This document shows positions 25,501 through 38,300 of a stretch of 64,000 bases of DNA, piece by piece (positions within the stretch are counted from its first letter, which is position 1; each line of letters begins with the position of its first letter). The stretch is from the NCBI RefSeq assembly GCF_030463565.1, contig NC_134645.1, forward strand, positions 1,929,501-1,993,500, written 5' to 3'. Source of the DNA: Pelecanus crispus. Its lineage: Eukaryota > Chordata > Aves > Pelecaniformes > Pelecanidae. The notes beneath the pieces were generated by a model. That model was given only the letters and a program-made list of their open reading frames with translations, made no database searches and was not told the origin of the DNA. The position numbers and the translations under genes were made by a program.

Positions 25501-25720
25501 TACGGTAGGAAATCAAGTTCCCGGTAGGCAGGCGAGATGGCGGCCCTTCTCTCCGTGCTGGGCAGTAGGATGGCACGGAGCGGCGAGCGGAGCAGCAGCA
25601 GCCCTTGGGCTCAGGTGCCCGGTGAGCTGCGGGAAAACCCAGAAATTTAAAAGAAAAAAAAAAGCCCTAGCAGCATTCATGGGGCTGGAGAATTCCCGCG
25701 TAGTCCCGTGAACGCCCGAT
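25501..25720 (+). promoter_or_regulatory. GC-rich patch with YY1-like GAGATGGCGGC motif
   Basis: A local rise in GC and CG dinucleotides inside AT-leaning intron. The motif GAGATGGCGGCCC at 25535-25547 resembles a YY1 site, which often overlaps start codons at CpG promoters. The same ATG (25537) opens a 37-codon frame ending at 25650, and a GTGAGC donor lies inside it with GT at 25622-25623. Whether this is a promoter or first exon is inference from these signals only. Confidence 0.25.
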
Positions 25721-28700
25721 ACTCTTGGGCTCCTCTTCCCCCCAGGGATGTTTTGTGGCCTGTCTTCAAGTGTGTCCATTTTCCCGTCTAACTTGCAGAA
25801 AATGAAAAATACTGATGGGTGTAATTTTTTTTTTATTGGTTAAAATCTTTTTGGGTATTACCTGGACTTGCAGAGAAGATAACAACCCCTTTCTGCCAGC
25901 TTGGACCCTGTGAGCCTTCAGAAAGCCTTGGCAAGGGTGGGGGGTCCTGAAAACCCCGTGCTAGAGCCGCAGTTGCTGCAGACTGAACCGTTCTGGTTAA
26001 TGAAAGGAGAGAGATGACAGTTTTGCCTTAGGCTCAGAGCATTGGAAACCCAATTCATTTTGATGGGACTTGTTGGTGTCTAACACCTGTAAAAAATTAA
26101 GCTTCTAGCGTTATGCTGCGGGTAAGAAAGTTATTCTGGTTTTGAATCTTGGTGCTGTCTGTTTTGTCTCAAATGAGGTGCATAGGGAATTCCAGAAATT
26201 GTTACTTTGGGGGGTAAAAGCGTTACTTTTGATATTTTCTGCTAGTTCTGTTGGTAACGGGTTGATGGTGAGGCTAATTTTTAACTCGTCAGTTGAAATG
26301 GTTAGTTAATGCTGTTTCTGCTCCTGTGCTCTCCGTGCAGTAGCTGTGCAGTTACCGCTGTCTCTCCCCGGATGCTGTTCTGCGTCCCTGCGCCAGTTTG
26401 GAGCGCGTGTGTGTGTCCAAGGGGGCACTCGGTATCCAGCCGTTGTGCCGCCTGTTAACAAGAACAAACTGGACACAGAGCTTTTCTAGCACTCAACGGC
26501 AAAAGTCAGCAGAGAAAGGTTTTATGCTTAGAGAGAGGTAAAATGAAAACACGAGTATCCATTTCCACAAATCCACAGTCTGTTACCTTGTTCATTTATT
26601 CCTCTAAACAATTGACTCTCATTTTGGACAGCTGATGATGACTGTTCTTTCTTAGCTACTAATTTTTCTGCGGTTGGGTTGCTCCTGACTGACACCTGTA
26701 TAGGAGAGCTTAGACCCTCACCCTGTGCTAGCTGGAGTGGGAAGCGATTCCGTTGGTTCCTCCTTTGGCGTTGGGAGGAGACTGCGAGTAAAGAGTAAAT
26801 TTTGTCCCATGAAATGACAGTCCTGGTATGTAGTTGGGTATGCCTCGGAGGTAAGGCGATAGCTGGCAGCCATTGGTTTGTAGAGAATGTCTGAGGCACT
26901 CTGTGATTTCCTGCTCTCTGGGTTCCCCTCCTGTAACCCTCACCCATACGCGTGTCCTGGTTTGGGCCAGTTGGAGAAATGCCTTGCTTTGTATCTAGTG
27001 CTATCCTTTGACACTACAGCTCTCTTAATACAAGAAATCCATCCAGGTATGCGTATGCTTAAGGCCATAGAGCTGCACCGATGCTGAATGTGACCTTTGA
27101 TGTTTACAGCAGGTGCCAGAAATGCTTATTCTCAGGTATAATAAGCTTCAGGGGAAAGGGCCTGTTTTAAATCAGCATCTGTGTTCAGTGTTTCTGTTAA
27201 CTGCCATATGTACGGGCTCCCAGTGTTAACTCGGGGTTGGACAGTCCCCAGAAATGTGATAGTAATTTTGAGTTTCACCCCCTCCTGTATTCCCTGCAAT
27301 AACATCTTTTAATCTTGTGCTGCGCCAGGGTCCTGAGAGAATCTGATAGGGGCCACTGGTGAAGTGAGCAGATGAATACAGAGGGCTCTTGTGCTGAGTG
27401 CCTTCGTTTTTGAAGTTGGAGGCTTTCAGCTGTCTTCAGGAATTCAGAGGTTTTATTTTGAATCAGGATTTCTATTCATGTTTCAGTTAATTTCCCTGTT
27501 CTTGCATAAATTCACAGGTTGCAAAAAGATTCGGGAACAGGATAGCTCTAGTTAAATAGTAAATGCTGCTCGTATCCATTTTATGTTGAAATACATCATG
27601 ATAGGCTCTGAAAAGTGTGCAACAGAATTAAGTTGCAAAACAATCTCTATTTTGTTGTACAGAACATGTGATAATTATGAACGGTATGAAGTTTTAATAG
27701 GCGTTAAATCTTTGTAAAATATCCGGCATAACTCTTCTGTGCCTGCAATTCAGAAGTGATTTGGCCACGTCGAAGTCAAGCAAGCACAAATCCCCTTTAT
27801 ATTGTACTGTACCATCTGTCTAATCTGTCTGTGTCAAATATGGCTTGTTTGGGTCTGTCCTTCTACAGTCTGTTCTGGATAGATTAAATTAAAATTTCTG
27901 GTCAACGAATATTTTTCTCTTGATGCTTGTAACTTGGGTAATAAAACATGTTTTTCGTGCTAGTTTTAGAACTTATTTGGTAAACAAGAATGTAGTAGTC
28001 AGCACAAGTATCTTTTTGTCACGGTTGGCCAGAGTGCTTTTACAGCTCCAGCACCTTTTCAGCAGTGGCTGAGTACAGCATTAATGCGAAATACCTGAAT
28101 GAAGGGATTGTACTTCACTTGCAGGGTAACAAGCTCCAAAATGGACAGTGTGGATTCATCTATCGCGTAGAGCTTGTTTTCTGTTGATCCACTGCTACCC
28201 TGGAAAGGCTCCATGCCGTTTGCCTGGAACTTGCATTAGTTTTGTGGAATGTCAGAAATGACTATTTGAAATAACTTACTGCTTCATTTCTATTTCATTT
28301 TGCCAGTCTGGGTGCGCTGTAAGCTGTCCCTCCTAAATGCTGGAGGAGTGCAAGAAATAGTATTGCAGTATGACAAAAATAAACCCTGAATTTTGCAGGT
28401 AACCTTTTCTTTTGACATCTTTCCAAAACCAGACTGATGCAGTGACATACATCCTTGTGGATCACGAAGGATGCCGATGTGGCTGTTGCTCTGCCGGCAG
28501 CTCCTCTTGGAGCGAAGGAGGGTCCGGTTTGTGCAGCGCTGGCTCTGCGTGCTGTGGGCATTAACGTGGTTGTGTAAATACCGCACGGTGGCATTGCCTG
28601 GTGATTTGCATCTACCTCCATCTCCTGCACGTAGACGTGACTGCCTTTTAGGCAGAGGATAGTGACATTTTCAGGGTTCAGCAATCCTGTGCCTGCCGAG

Positions 28701-31700
28701 GGCTCTCCAGGAGAGAGCCAAACCTCCCGGCTGCTCCTGCTGCTGCAGCGGGCTGCAGCCCCTGCCCTTGAGCAGCACAGCGGAGCCTGCGGGAGGGATG
28801 CTCAGGAGCTCAGGCTGGGAGCGTGACTCAGGCGTCGACGTGACTGGCAAGTTGTGTCGGCAAACGATCAGCTTTGCACCCCGGCTCTGCCGCTCCTGCA
28901 CCACGTCTGCCTTGCCTGCAAGTGTCTGCGCACCCAGCCTCCGTTTTGGTGCGTGCCAGCTCACTCCTACGGCTTGGGAACTCGAGTGTTCTCTCCGGGG
29001 CTGTTATTAAAGGCAGCATAGATACAGCCTGCGTTCATCATTACCCTCTCAAGAGAACCAGATTGCAGAGTTTTTCCTGAGATGCCTGTTTGGAAAAAGA
29101 AGCCAGGGACTATCTAAAAATTCTGCATTTACGTATTCAGTCCCATTACTGCGCTCTACCTCTCACCGCCTTCCCGTAGCCTCACTTAATTTTATTTCCC
29201 CCCCCCACCTTGACTTGCACGTGCTTCATGCAGAGAGATTCCTGCTCTCAAGACAGCTGAGCCTGATGTGCAGTGCCATGCCGAAGGGAAAGCAAATCTA
29301 GTCATTCAGGAATTAAAATGGCTGAATCATTGTGTGGTGAGGCAGTGTGTTAAGATGGAGTCAACCAAGCAGATCATTCTAGAAATAAGAGGGGGCAATT
29401 TTGCTGTCAGTGTTGAAATTATGAGGCCTCTTTCTGTTTGTTGTGTTGACATTGATGCCATCGATAATAGAAATGTTTTATATAAAAATTCCACCTTTGG
29501 TGCTTCGTTCTGTCCGGCTGTAATACCAAGTGTTGCACAAACAGAAACTAGCAGCAGGATTCTCAGGAAAAGAAAGGGCTAAGCAAGGATCCTAGGTCTG
29601 TTTTAACCTCTCGCTGTCTTCACAGCGCGCGGTTTTTAATGGAGAGTATAATAATCAAAAAGCCAACAGCATAATCCTGAGGTTTATATTAAAGCCTCTT
29701 ACTAGTGCATCATGCATTTCGAAACGCTCCCATTAATATATTCACTTCGAGAAATGTACTGATCCAGACGTTTTCTGATTTTACTGTTCTGAATAAGGAT
29801 GCTTTAATTGCTGTTGACCTGCTTTGAACATGGGCTTGACTGATTTCATTTAAAATATTGATTGCAGTGCGTTGGGTTGGTCATGTTTTTGCTTTATTCC
29901 TGTAAGAGCCACCATCCTCACTCAGACCTGTGAGTTTAGATCTTAACTTTTTCTGTGATGTCCGGAGAAAGAGAGCTTTAACACATGTGCTGCGAGGAGG
30001 GATTTTGCCTGCTTCAGGATCTCAAAGTGCATCCAGTTCATTCCTGCCTGCCGGTGATTTGGGTGACGCGCTGTTAACGAGGCTCGCTGGTTTGTGTGGA
30101 CCGCAGCGTATTGAGCGCACTGCACCTCGCGCGAGGAACAGTTGGCCCCGTTGCTGCATCACGCTCGGTTTCTGTGTTTACTGCATGCAGACGTTTTAGT
30201 TGTGCCAGGGAAGGGTAAATTGCACTGCTTTTTTAATACGCCTTAGCATTCCAGATCGGTAGCAAAATGCATAGATTGTCTAAGACTTTACGCGCGCTAC
30301 ATTTTCAGGCCAGCCATGTGGAAGTCATTCTGTATTTGAGCTTTTCCCTGGGAGCTGCAGGTGCCCCTGAGCATCTGGTGCTGTGTCTGCCTGCCTGTCT
30401 TGCGCCTCTCCCCGTCCTTCCCGTTGCAAAGGGATGCAGCAGCAACCCGGTCTTTTCAGCTAAAACGCTCCTTGTACTTCTTATGTGCTGTTTCTTGATT
30501 TTTTTTTTCTTTTTTTAACCTGTTGGTAGCGGACTCTTGCATGCTGCATCGTGGGTGGAAGGCCACTGAGAAAATGGTAGTCGGGGTTCCGGGAGACATC
30601 TGGGAACGTTACGAGCAGCAATGCCAGTGCAACTTGTGAGGTCTCTGGAAGCCTACGGTAGTGTTGCACTGTTATGCTGCATTTTTGGTAATGAGGAGAG
30701 TTGGGCTTTCTCCAGGTGAATGCAAGCTACAGCGGGAACATGAAAGCACAGCTGGCTGGGTAGCAGGGAGGGGAAGATCATTTGATCACAAGTAATTGTT
30801 CCATTTTAAAAAAATTCCGAACGACAACGAATGTCATTTGAAACAAGTGACGGGGTGGATCTGTACAACATGTTAAAATCTATTCCTAGTAGGAGTAAAT
30901 AGAACTAGTCCTACTGCGTTTAAAACTGTAAAACCAATGGCAGTTTTTAAATCCTTCAAAAAAAGAACTTTTCTTGTTTGTTTTTTTTCCCTTCTCTGTA
31001 CTCTTAATTTGTCAATGCTTTGAAAGCTTTGAGATTTTATTTTTGCCTTGAAAGTGAAACAATGCTCGGGATTTCCCTTGACAAACAAAGCTTTTAGAGC
31101 CTGAAAAGCACGCAGAGAGCATTCTCCTCTGGAGGTTTTTCTTCACCCAAGATGGCTGTCTAGAGTGATCTGCAGGAGAAAGAAAAAACAAGATGATCTG
31201 GAGAGCTGCCAAGCATTTAAAAGGACTGTGTAGTAAACAGTCATTAGGTGGAAAATGATCAGGATTAGCGCTTTCTAAATTGCTTCAGGGCTGTATGGTT
31301 TTTTTCCTGTAAATCTGCAGGTGTAAATCTTAAATATGTGAGAATCTTAGCTTTTACTTCTAAAATATAAATAAGGTTCTACCATTTGTCTGCAAGCATT
31401 CCTTCATGACTGTATCACCCTGTCATGCTTAAAAGACGCAGAGAAAAATGAAAAACACCTGCCATTGTTATTTTCTAAACAATTCCAGCGCCTGGTTCTT
31501 GATTTTTTTTTTTTTCTTTAAATTATGTGAGAGGCAATACTGCTCTTTTACAGGATAATTTGTAAAATTGCATTTACAACGTCAAGTTCCATACTCAGAT
31601 GTCTTGTGTGAGTTACCACCTGGGTTATCTCAGGTTAGCTATTTTAGACATGGATGTGATGGCCCAGCTTGAGTACAGTGAGCTGTACTCCGGAAGCATT

Positions 31701-34700
31701 TTCCTTCCACTCATCGGACTTTTATTTCTGCCTTGCAACTAGCCAGATTCTGCGTCTCCTTGCTTGTATGTTTGGGATGTAACGCTTCCTCAGGGTTAAC
31801 ATTTAGTACCCATGTTGATATTTTTTTGTTTCTCGCCATTAATTCAAGAAAATGGTATGATGATTGTCATCTTCTGGACAGGCCTTAAGCTGTTGCCCTA
31901 AGCAACAAGGAATAGTCTGGGATTCTTTCTTTCTCCAGTTGATCACATCTATCTCAAGGCAGTCAAGGAATAGAAATAGGTTTATTGTGGCTGAGCACTC
32001 CGTACAGCCCACAAACTGGCCGTACATTAGTCGTCTTAACTAATTTTTCATTCTTATTGCAGGTACATGAAATACAATAATATTGACATAAGGACCAACC
32101 TGTTCAGTATCCAAGGCAAGTGACCAGTGGCACTTGAAGGATCTCTCTTTCAGTTTCTTTCTTCCTGTATGGGAATCGCTTGATATATTTCCATAGCCAA
32201 AACCAATTAAAGGCACTAAGGTCTTCCAAATTTCAGGGAAAAGGTGGAGGTTTTCCATAGCAAGCCTTGAATGCAGGGAGCACGAATCAAGAAAGCAGAG
32301 CTATAGGGAAGCTGAATGCTACTAGCCAGCAGCGTTTTGGTCCTTGGAGGCAGTTGGTCAGATTGAAATGTGATGATAAAACCAAAACCAACCAACCAAA
32401 CCCCCACCTCCTGGATAAATCAATGTAATGCTACTTTCGCGCTTCAGGTTAGACCTTAGCACAAATTTGGGTGGTCTGTGCAGATACTGAGGGAAACAGC
32501 ACAGTTTATCCACAGTTTCTGAGCCATGTAGTAAAGCAACAAAACATCAAGCTTCTTACACGCCTGAAGGAAAGAAAATCGAACTGGCTGAGGATTTCAG
32601 GCCATCGGTCCATCTGTTGGAAACAGTAGGAGGCAGCTCAAAAACTGTTCAAGGAATGGAGTCAGTATGTAGTGGAAGTGTTTCCTCACTTCATTTATTC
32701 ACAACGGAAGTGGAGAGAAGGGGTAGTCATTTTCTGACACGGCAAACGTTGGCTTGCCATCCACGGAAGAACATTCCATGGTGTCAAATGGAACTTTTCC
32801 GTACTTGTCATTTCTGACCATTTCTTCTTGCTGTCTGAATTCTCTGGGGTAGATGGGGAGGTTGGACGGACCCCACCAGTGTGCTGTTCCTCAGTGTCTC
32901 TTTACCCATGTTTAGTGTAGAGGCGGGGTGCCTCTACGTGGCATTAGGGCATCTGTCACACCAGCCAGCTGGTGAACAGCGGGAAACCCTGTAGTCATTT
33001 ACTCATTTATTGTGTAAATAGGGATTTTTTTTTTTTAACTTATTTTGAACCAAAAGGACAATTATGATTGACGGAGTCTATTTCAGAGCTGTAGGAAAAA
33101 CTGAAATCTCCATAGATCTTTTTCCAACCCTCTGAATTTACCAGATCTACTTTTTTTCAGATGAGAAGTGAATGTCTAAATCTGTAATGAGGTCACGGCC
33201 TTCATACAGCCTGTGTTGTGTAAGCCACTTCATCGGAAGGGATGAAATCATTTTTCAGGAAAAGTTTATCAGCGGCTGTGGCCTGTGGGAAAGGTGAAGG
33301 CAAACACCAGGTTATCCGACCGAGTCACGGCGTGCTTTGGGCAAGGAGGGGAGGGAGCCTGGATGCTTCTTGCTTGACGGTCCCTGAAGCAGAGATGTCA
33401 GCCGTCACATGCGCTGGTTTGCAGAAATGCAGCCTTTTTCGGTGATTTATCCTCTTTTGTAAGTTCTTGGAAAAACAACCAAGTGAACATACCTTGTTTT
33501 GCCATTTTATGCTTGTGGAAAGAAAGTGCTCATGATGTAATTTGAAATGGCAAAACCATTACACGTCAGTTATGAAAAATGCCAGTGATTCTCTTGTGTT
33601 TTTACTTTCATATTATCTGCTGTCAGCTGCAGTACTTCGCACATTCCAGATATTTTCTAGAATAAACTTAATGAACCAAGGTTCAGAAATCTGGCTGGGA
33701 CTGGGTTCCTTTTGTAGGCAGCTTAACCTGAGTGGTGGCCTCGGTGAGGTTTGGGCATCTGTATAGTAAGGGAGAAGCAATGGTCCCCAAAGACGTTGAG
33801 CAGATGTTGTTTGCCAGTAAATAAGGGGGGGGGGGGGGGGGGAAGGTGAAAATGATTAGGTATTTAGAACAGCATCTTTGGGATGATGAGATATTTTATC
33901 ATGAATTGTAAACGCTGGGGCTTTGGCGTGATGTGTCAGGTTTAGTTTTTGGAACATATGAAGTAAGAATGAAATAGTCTGATTGCATTTGAAAGTTGCC
34001 AGATAATGAAAACAACAGCCAAGATCTTATTTAAATATGAAATGAATATGAAGTGGCATTTGTGGAACTATGAAGAGAGATTGTTATTGAGAAGAGACAA
34101 GCGGAGATCAAAAGTTATTGGTTTTTGAAGGAGGAATTCTAGAATGTTCTTCAAGGATAGCATGCATAGTTATCTTATTAAAAACTCGGAAAGCAAACAG
34201 GTGATAGAAACAATATGTAAGGTACTGTCCAGCGGATAGAGCTTCATAAATCTTCAACATCTGTACCCAATTATTTAGCTTCTCTAGATTTTTTTTTCCC
34301 CCTGTAGCGCACATTTCTCACTATGAACTAATAGTACATAATAATAAAATCTTGGGTGTTTGCCGGCACAAACAGGGTTTTGGCTAACTTTTAGAGTGTT
34401 TGTGGAAGTAGAAAAGCAATGCAGCTGTTGGGTTGGGTGCGTTCCAACTGAGGATCTACTTCCCAGACAGAAAACTCAAATCGGAGTGAAATAATAATCA
34501 GATATTTTACATATCCTTGCTTTACGCAGGTTTTTCTTCAGCTTCTGCTGCTGCGTATTGTGACTCTCTGGGATTCGTAGGCAGGTTTTGGGCTTTGCAC
34601 CTGGTAACTGGTTGAAGCTGAGTAATCGCGGAAGAAATACAATGTATTTCCTTGTGTTTTGTTCCCGAGTGCTTCACAAGATGGGGTTTGAGACCTTGGT

Positions 34701-34930
34701 GTGAAAATCCTTTGTACGATAGTGCTGTTTGCCTGTGAGGTCAGTGCAAAGAACCGTGAAGCTCTTGGACCCGGTTATTGTTATTTTTTTTTCTGTTACG
34801 GCAAAGCCGTTTCCATTCCCTGGGTATGCCAGGCTAGCAAAGCCGCTGTATGCAAATGAAGCCGTATTTACATGTTGCCAGAAGCTGTTTATAACGAGGT
34901 GCCAATAACAATAGTTAGATATTTTGGAAG
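25721..34930. other. Intronic stretch without recognised genes
   Basis: AT-leaning sequence with no recognisable exon, RNA gene or mobile element. A GC-richer patch at about 28.73-28.99 kb carries overlapping chance frames on both strands. An AT-rich stretch at about 29.63-29.86 kb has the low-complexity-free look of conserved non-coding DNA, but that needs alignment. An 18-G run is listed separately. Confidence 0.6.
33825..33842. repeat. Poly-G tract (18 G)
   Basis: An uninterrupted run of 18 G on the + strand within otherwise AT-leaning intron, with quadruplex-forming potential. The length may be unreliable because of homopolymer error. Confidence 0.85.
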
Positions 34931-35019
34931 AGCTAAATGTCATTGGTTTGTTTGCCTGTTCCGCTTAAAGCGTTTAGAGCTGTGAATAACGTACACCTCA
35001 GAGGAGAGTACTTTTTGCT

Positions 35020-35310
35020 CTGGGCACTTTTTGGTGCGCCAGCCTGCGTGGCCCCGGGGAGCAGCGGGTGCTGGGGAGCCCTTCTCCTGGCCCCGGCGCC
35101 TGGAAAGCGGCGGAAGGCACCCGGAAAGCTGGGTGTTGCTGGCCGGGTGTTGTGTCCCCGAGGCTGCAGGTTGCCCGCCCAGGGTGCAGCCTCCTTGGCT
35201 GGAGGAGCTGTGCTCGCCGGGAGCAGCATCTTGCGGGTGGCCAGACTGCGGCGAACGCCAAGCCGGGGCCTTGCGGAGCCCTTCCAGCTCGCATGGGCAA
35301 AAACCAGGTT
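35020..35310. promoter_or_regulatory. Isolated GC-rich patch in intron 1
   Basis: About 290 bp of markedly GC-rich DNA with numerous CG dinucleotides, flanked on both sides by AT-leaning sequence. Open frames of about 100-150 codons cross it on both strands (for example 34937-35314 plus and 34933-35388 minus), as expected from a stop-poor composition. None resembles a known protein. It may be an internal regulatory element or simply a GC-rich island. Confidence 0.25.
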
Positions 35311-35320
35311 GTAGTGTCTG

Positions 35321-38300
35321 ATGAGATGTTTCAAGTAAAACTTCGTTGTTTTCATCTGGTGTGACTCCACTCCTTTTTCCGAAGTCATTTACTAGACTTT
35401 TCTCATGCGGTTCCTAAGTACGAGTACTGCCGTGAAGTTGCGGGGAAGAATATTGCCGTGGTCCTTTCAAAGCAGCCGAGGCAACGTAGGTAATCGCCGG
35501 AGTGCCAGCCCTTTTCGCAGAACGTGCAGAAGCGTACAAGATGGTACTCTAGTAGCAAGCTGACACGAGGAGCCTGGAGAGAGTCATCACTATATCATAT
35601 ATAAAATGATAAATATCTCTGTCTCACATGGAGCAGTATATAAAGATGTGCACTAAAATATCTAACCAAAAAAAACCCCAAAAAAGACTTCACCATAGTG
35701 GAAACATCAAAGCACCAAGATAATGACCCAAGTTATTTAAGATGTAGCTTTTCTGGGCTTTTGCTCCACATCCATCATCTTATTTCCCAGGGTTTTAAAT
35801 TGTGGCCTGCGTGCTTTTTCCTCCAAGGATGCATCTCAAACTGTTTGGTCGCAAATGCTCTGAATAACAAATTGTCTTAATTTAGATGGCATTAAGGCTC
35901 TTTAACCCATTTCAAAGGGCAGGGATGCAGTGAAGACCTACAGGCATGCATTTAAATTAAGGCAATAATGATATATATTTCTTTTCCTTGCCTGAAAACG
36001 CCTGACTATTTTATCTATGCATCAGATGAAAGTTTAAGGCGAAAGGTTTCTATTAGTCTTGTTGGGGAGTTGGCCAAAAAAATGTGAGGAATGTAGAAAG
36101 GAATTAGCAGCTGGTGTCCATTTAAAACTTCAGTGTGGGCAAAGGCAGGCGGTATGCTTAGCATTACCTGTCGTCTTCCGCTGGTTAGTACCCGCTAACC
36201 CACTAGAGGTTAGTTTAGAAGTGAGGAGACCAGTTTGGCTGGGGTGCTCTTATTTCTTCTGCCAAGAGGCTAGCGAGCGGACGATGTGTGTTTTGTTTCC
36301 TCTGGGGAGGATGAGATGCATTTCCTCCTCTTTGGGAACCAGCGCCTCAAGCTGCCTTTGGTTACTTGAACCAGAAATCTTGTTGGCCTGGTAGAATTTT
36401 GCTGTACGCTATCTAACTTGGAGCTTTGCTTGTATGACTGCTGACATTTTCCTCTCTTACTGGGGAAGGATCATTTTTCAAATAGCTTTCAGCCACGTTT
36501 CGGGTTTTGCATAGTCAAAAATACGCACGTGCACGGAGGACCTCGTCTCTTGGAGGGGAAATGACTGCTGAGTTTTGAAACGGAGTCCTGTGCTCTGTGC
36601 TGCAACAGCTGCAGGCCTCGGGGTTGTGCTTGCGGGGCTTCGTGTGTACATGCCAGCGAAAACGTGATACCGCTGAAGCGCACACGCGTGTCGTCGGCGT
36701 GCTCCCTCCTTCTCTGAGGCCTCGCTGGGGGCACCTGTCATCCCAGCCACCTTGCGCTGAAACTCACAGTTTGTGCTAATTTGCAGAACAATTTTTTAAC
36801 ATGCATGTTTTCAAGTGGGGGACTTAATATCCAATTGCTCTATTTCTCAGTTCACTTTCCAAAGATTTCTGAATTCAGAGGAGTGCTGGCATTCCCTAAC
36901 AGACAGTTAAGTACCGTCTTGACATCATTTCACCAAAGCAAAAGTTGTCCCATTCTGTTAGTAATTCTGGTTTTATTTTCATTAAAGAAATAACAGCTCG
37001 AATCCATATGGTCCCTATAACATACTCCAGTGCTCTGCACTGAGTTTGGCCACCGAGAGGCAAAGCTTTGCATGATGTTGGCAGTGACTTGGGTTTCAAC
37101 ATCTGAAGGAAATGCTCATTCTGGAGCTGTCTTTGATGAGCCTCCTCCGGGACCATCGCACTGTCCAAAACCGAATTCTTTACTAGGCCAGTTCTTTGTC
37201 CGGACCTCACAGAGCTGATTAAGCATCTCTGGTTAAAGCAGAGCAAGCTCAGCTGGAGAGGTCTCAGGAATCTCTGGTACCTGGACGAAGTGCCGGTATG
37301 AGAGCAGATAGATCATGTCGGCATTGCCGTGGAGTAACTAGTGCTGTCTTATGTCTCTTCTTAATGAGAGTCTTTGGGTGTTTGGACTTGGCCTTGCTCC
37401 TTCGTGGGTTGGTGCTGGAGCTTACTGTGTTGCTGAAACCAGCTGTTGCTTCAGCTATGTTGCCTGCTGTTGCCTTATGCAGTGTGTTAGCAAATCCTTC
37501 TCCATTCCTGCCCCCGGAATCTGGTTTCTGTTGTTTGTTTGTTTGTTTGCTAATTCAAAACCTGCTGACTGCGTAGCAGGTTATTTCTTCCTGGCTGGCC
37601 CTTTAAATTGCTTCCATGCTCTGCCTGCCTGGCTGTGAAATATTGCTAATAAACAAAGCCCAGAACAAAAGCCTACACAACAAAACATCCTTTTCTCCCT
37701 AGGCGTCTCCCTGGGTGCGGTTTCCCGCTGCTGCTCTGCAGTTCGGAGGCAGAGCCAAAACAGCTCAGTCTCATTCTTCCTGCCCTGGAAGTTGTCATCA
37801 GGCGGCCTCCCCTGACCCGCACCTCCGAGCCTGTGCGCAGTCTGTCTTTCCTGAATTTCTCCTCCTTGGCTGAGAGTGATGGAGCGTTTCTCTGCCCTAA
37901 AATACAAAGCTCCAACACAGAGGAGGTTTGTCTAGGTGAAAAGCAGTATATCTTGAGATTACTCCCTGTTTTTCTGTCCTCTCCCTCATAGACACACCTG
38001 GATTGCCAGCGCCGTGAGCGTGTTCAGCCTCCTGCGGCTGCATCTTCTGCTCTGGCTGTGCCTCAGCTCAGCATTGCGGCATGACCCAGGTGGGCGTGGG
38101 AAGGAGAGCGGGAGTTCACGGGGATCCAGGGAAGGGAAAGTGGCGCAGAGCCTGGGCAGAGGCTCTGGGTCACCCCTACTCGTCTACAGGTTGAATGTAC
38201 GTTGATTGGGCTGGGACGTGTGCGTTGCCCTGTTTCCCCCCAGCAAGCACACCTGGACGTACATCCAAATCTCGTAGAGCGTGGTAGCCAGGTGCTATAG

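Noticed and set aside
33090..33135. TTTTTCCAACCCTCTGAATTT resembling a CR1 3' end
   Set aside because: Only the short TTTCCAACC block matches; the GATGATCTTAA block and ATTCTATG tail are absent.
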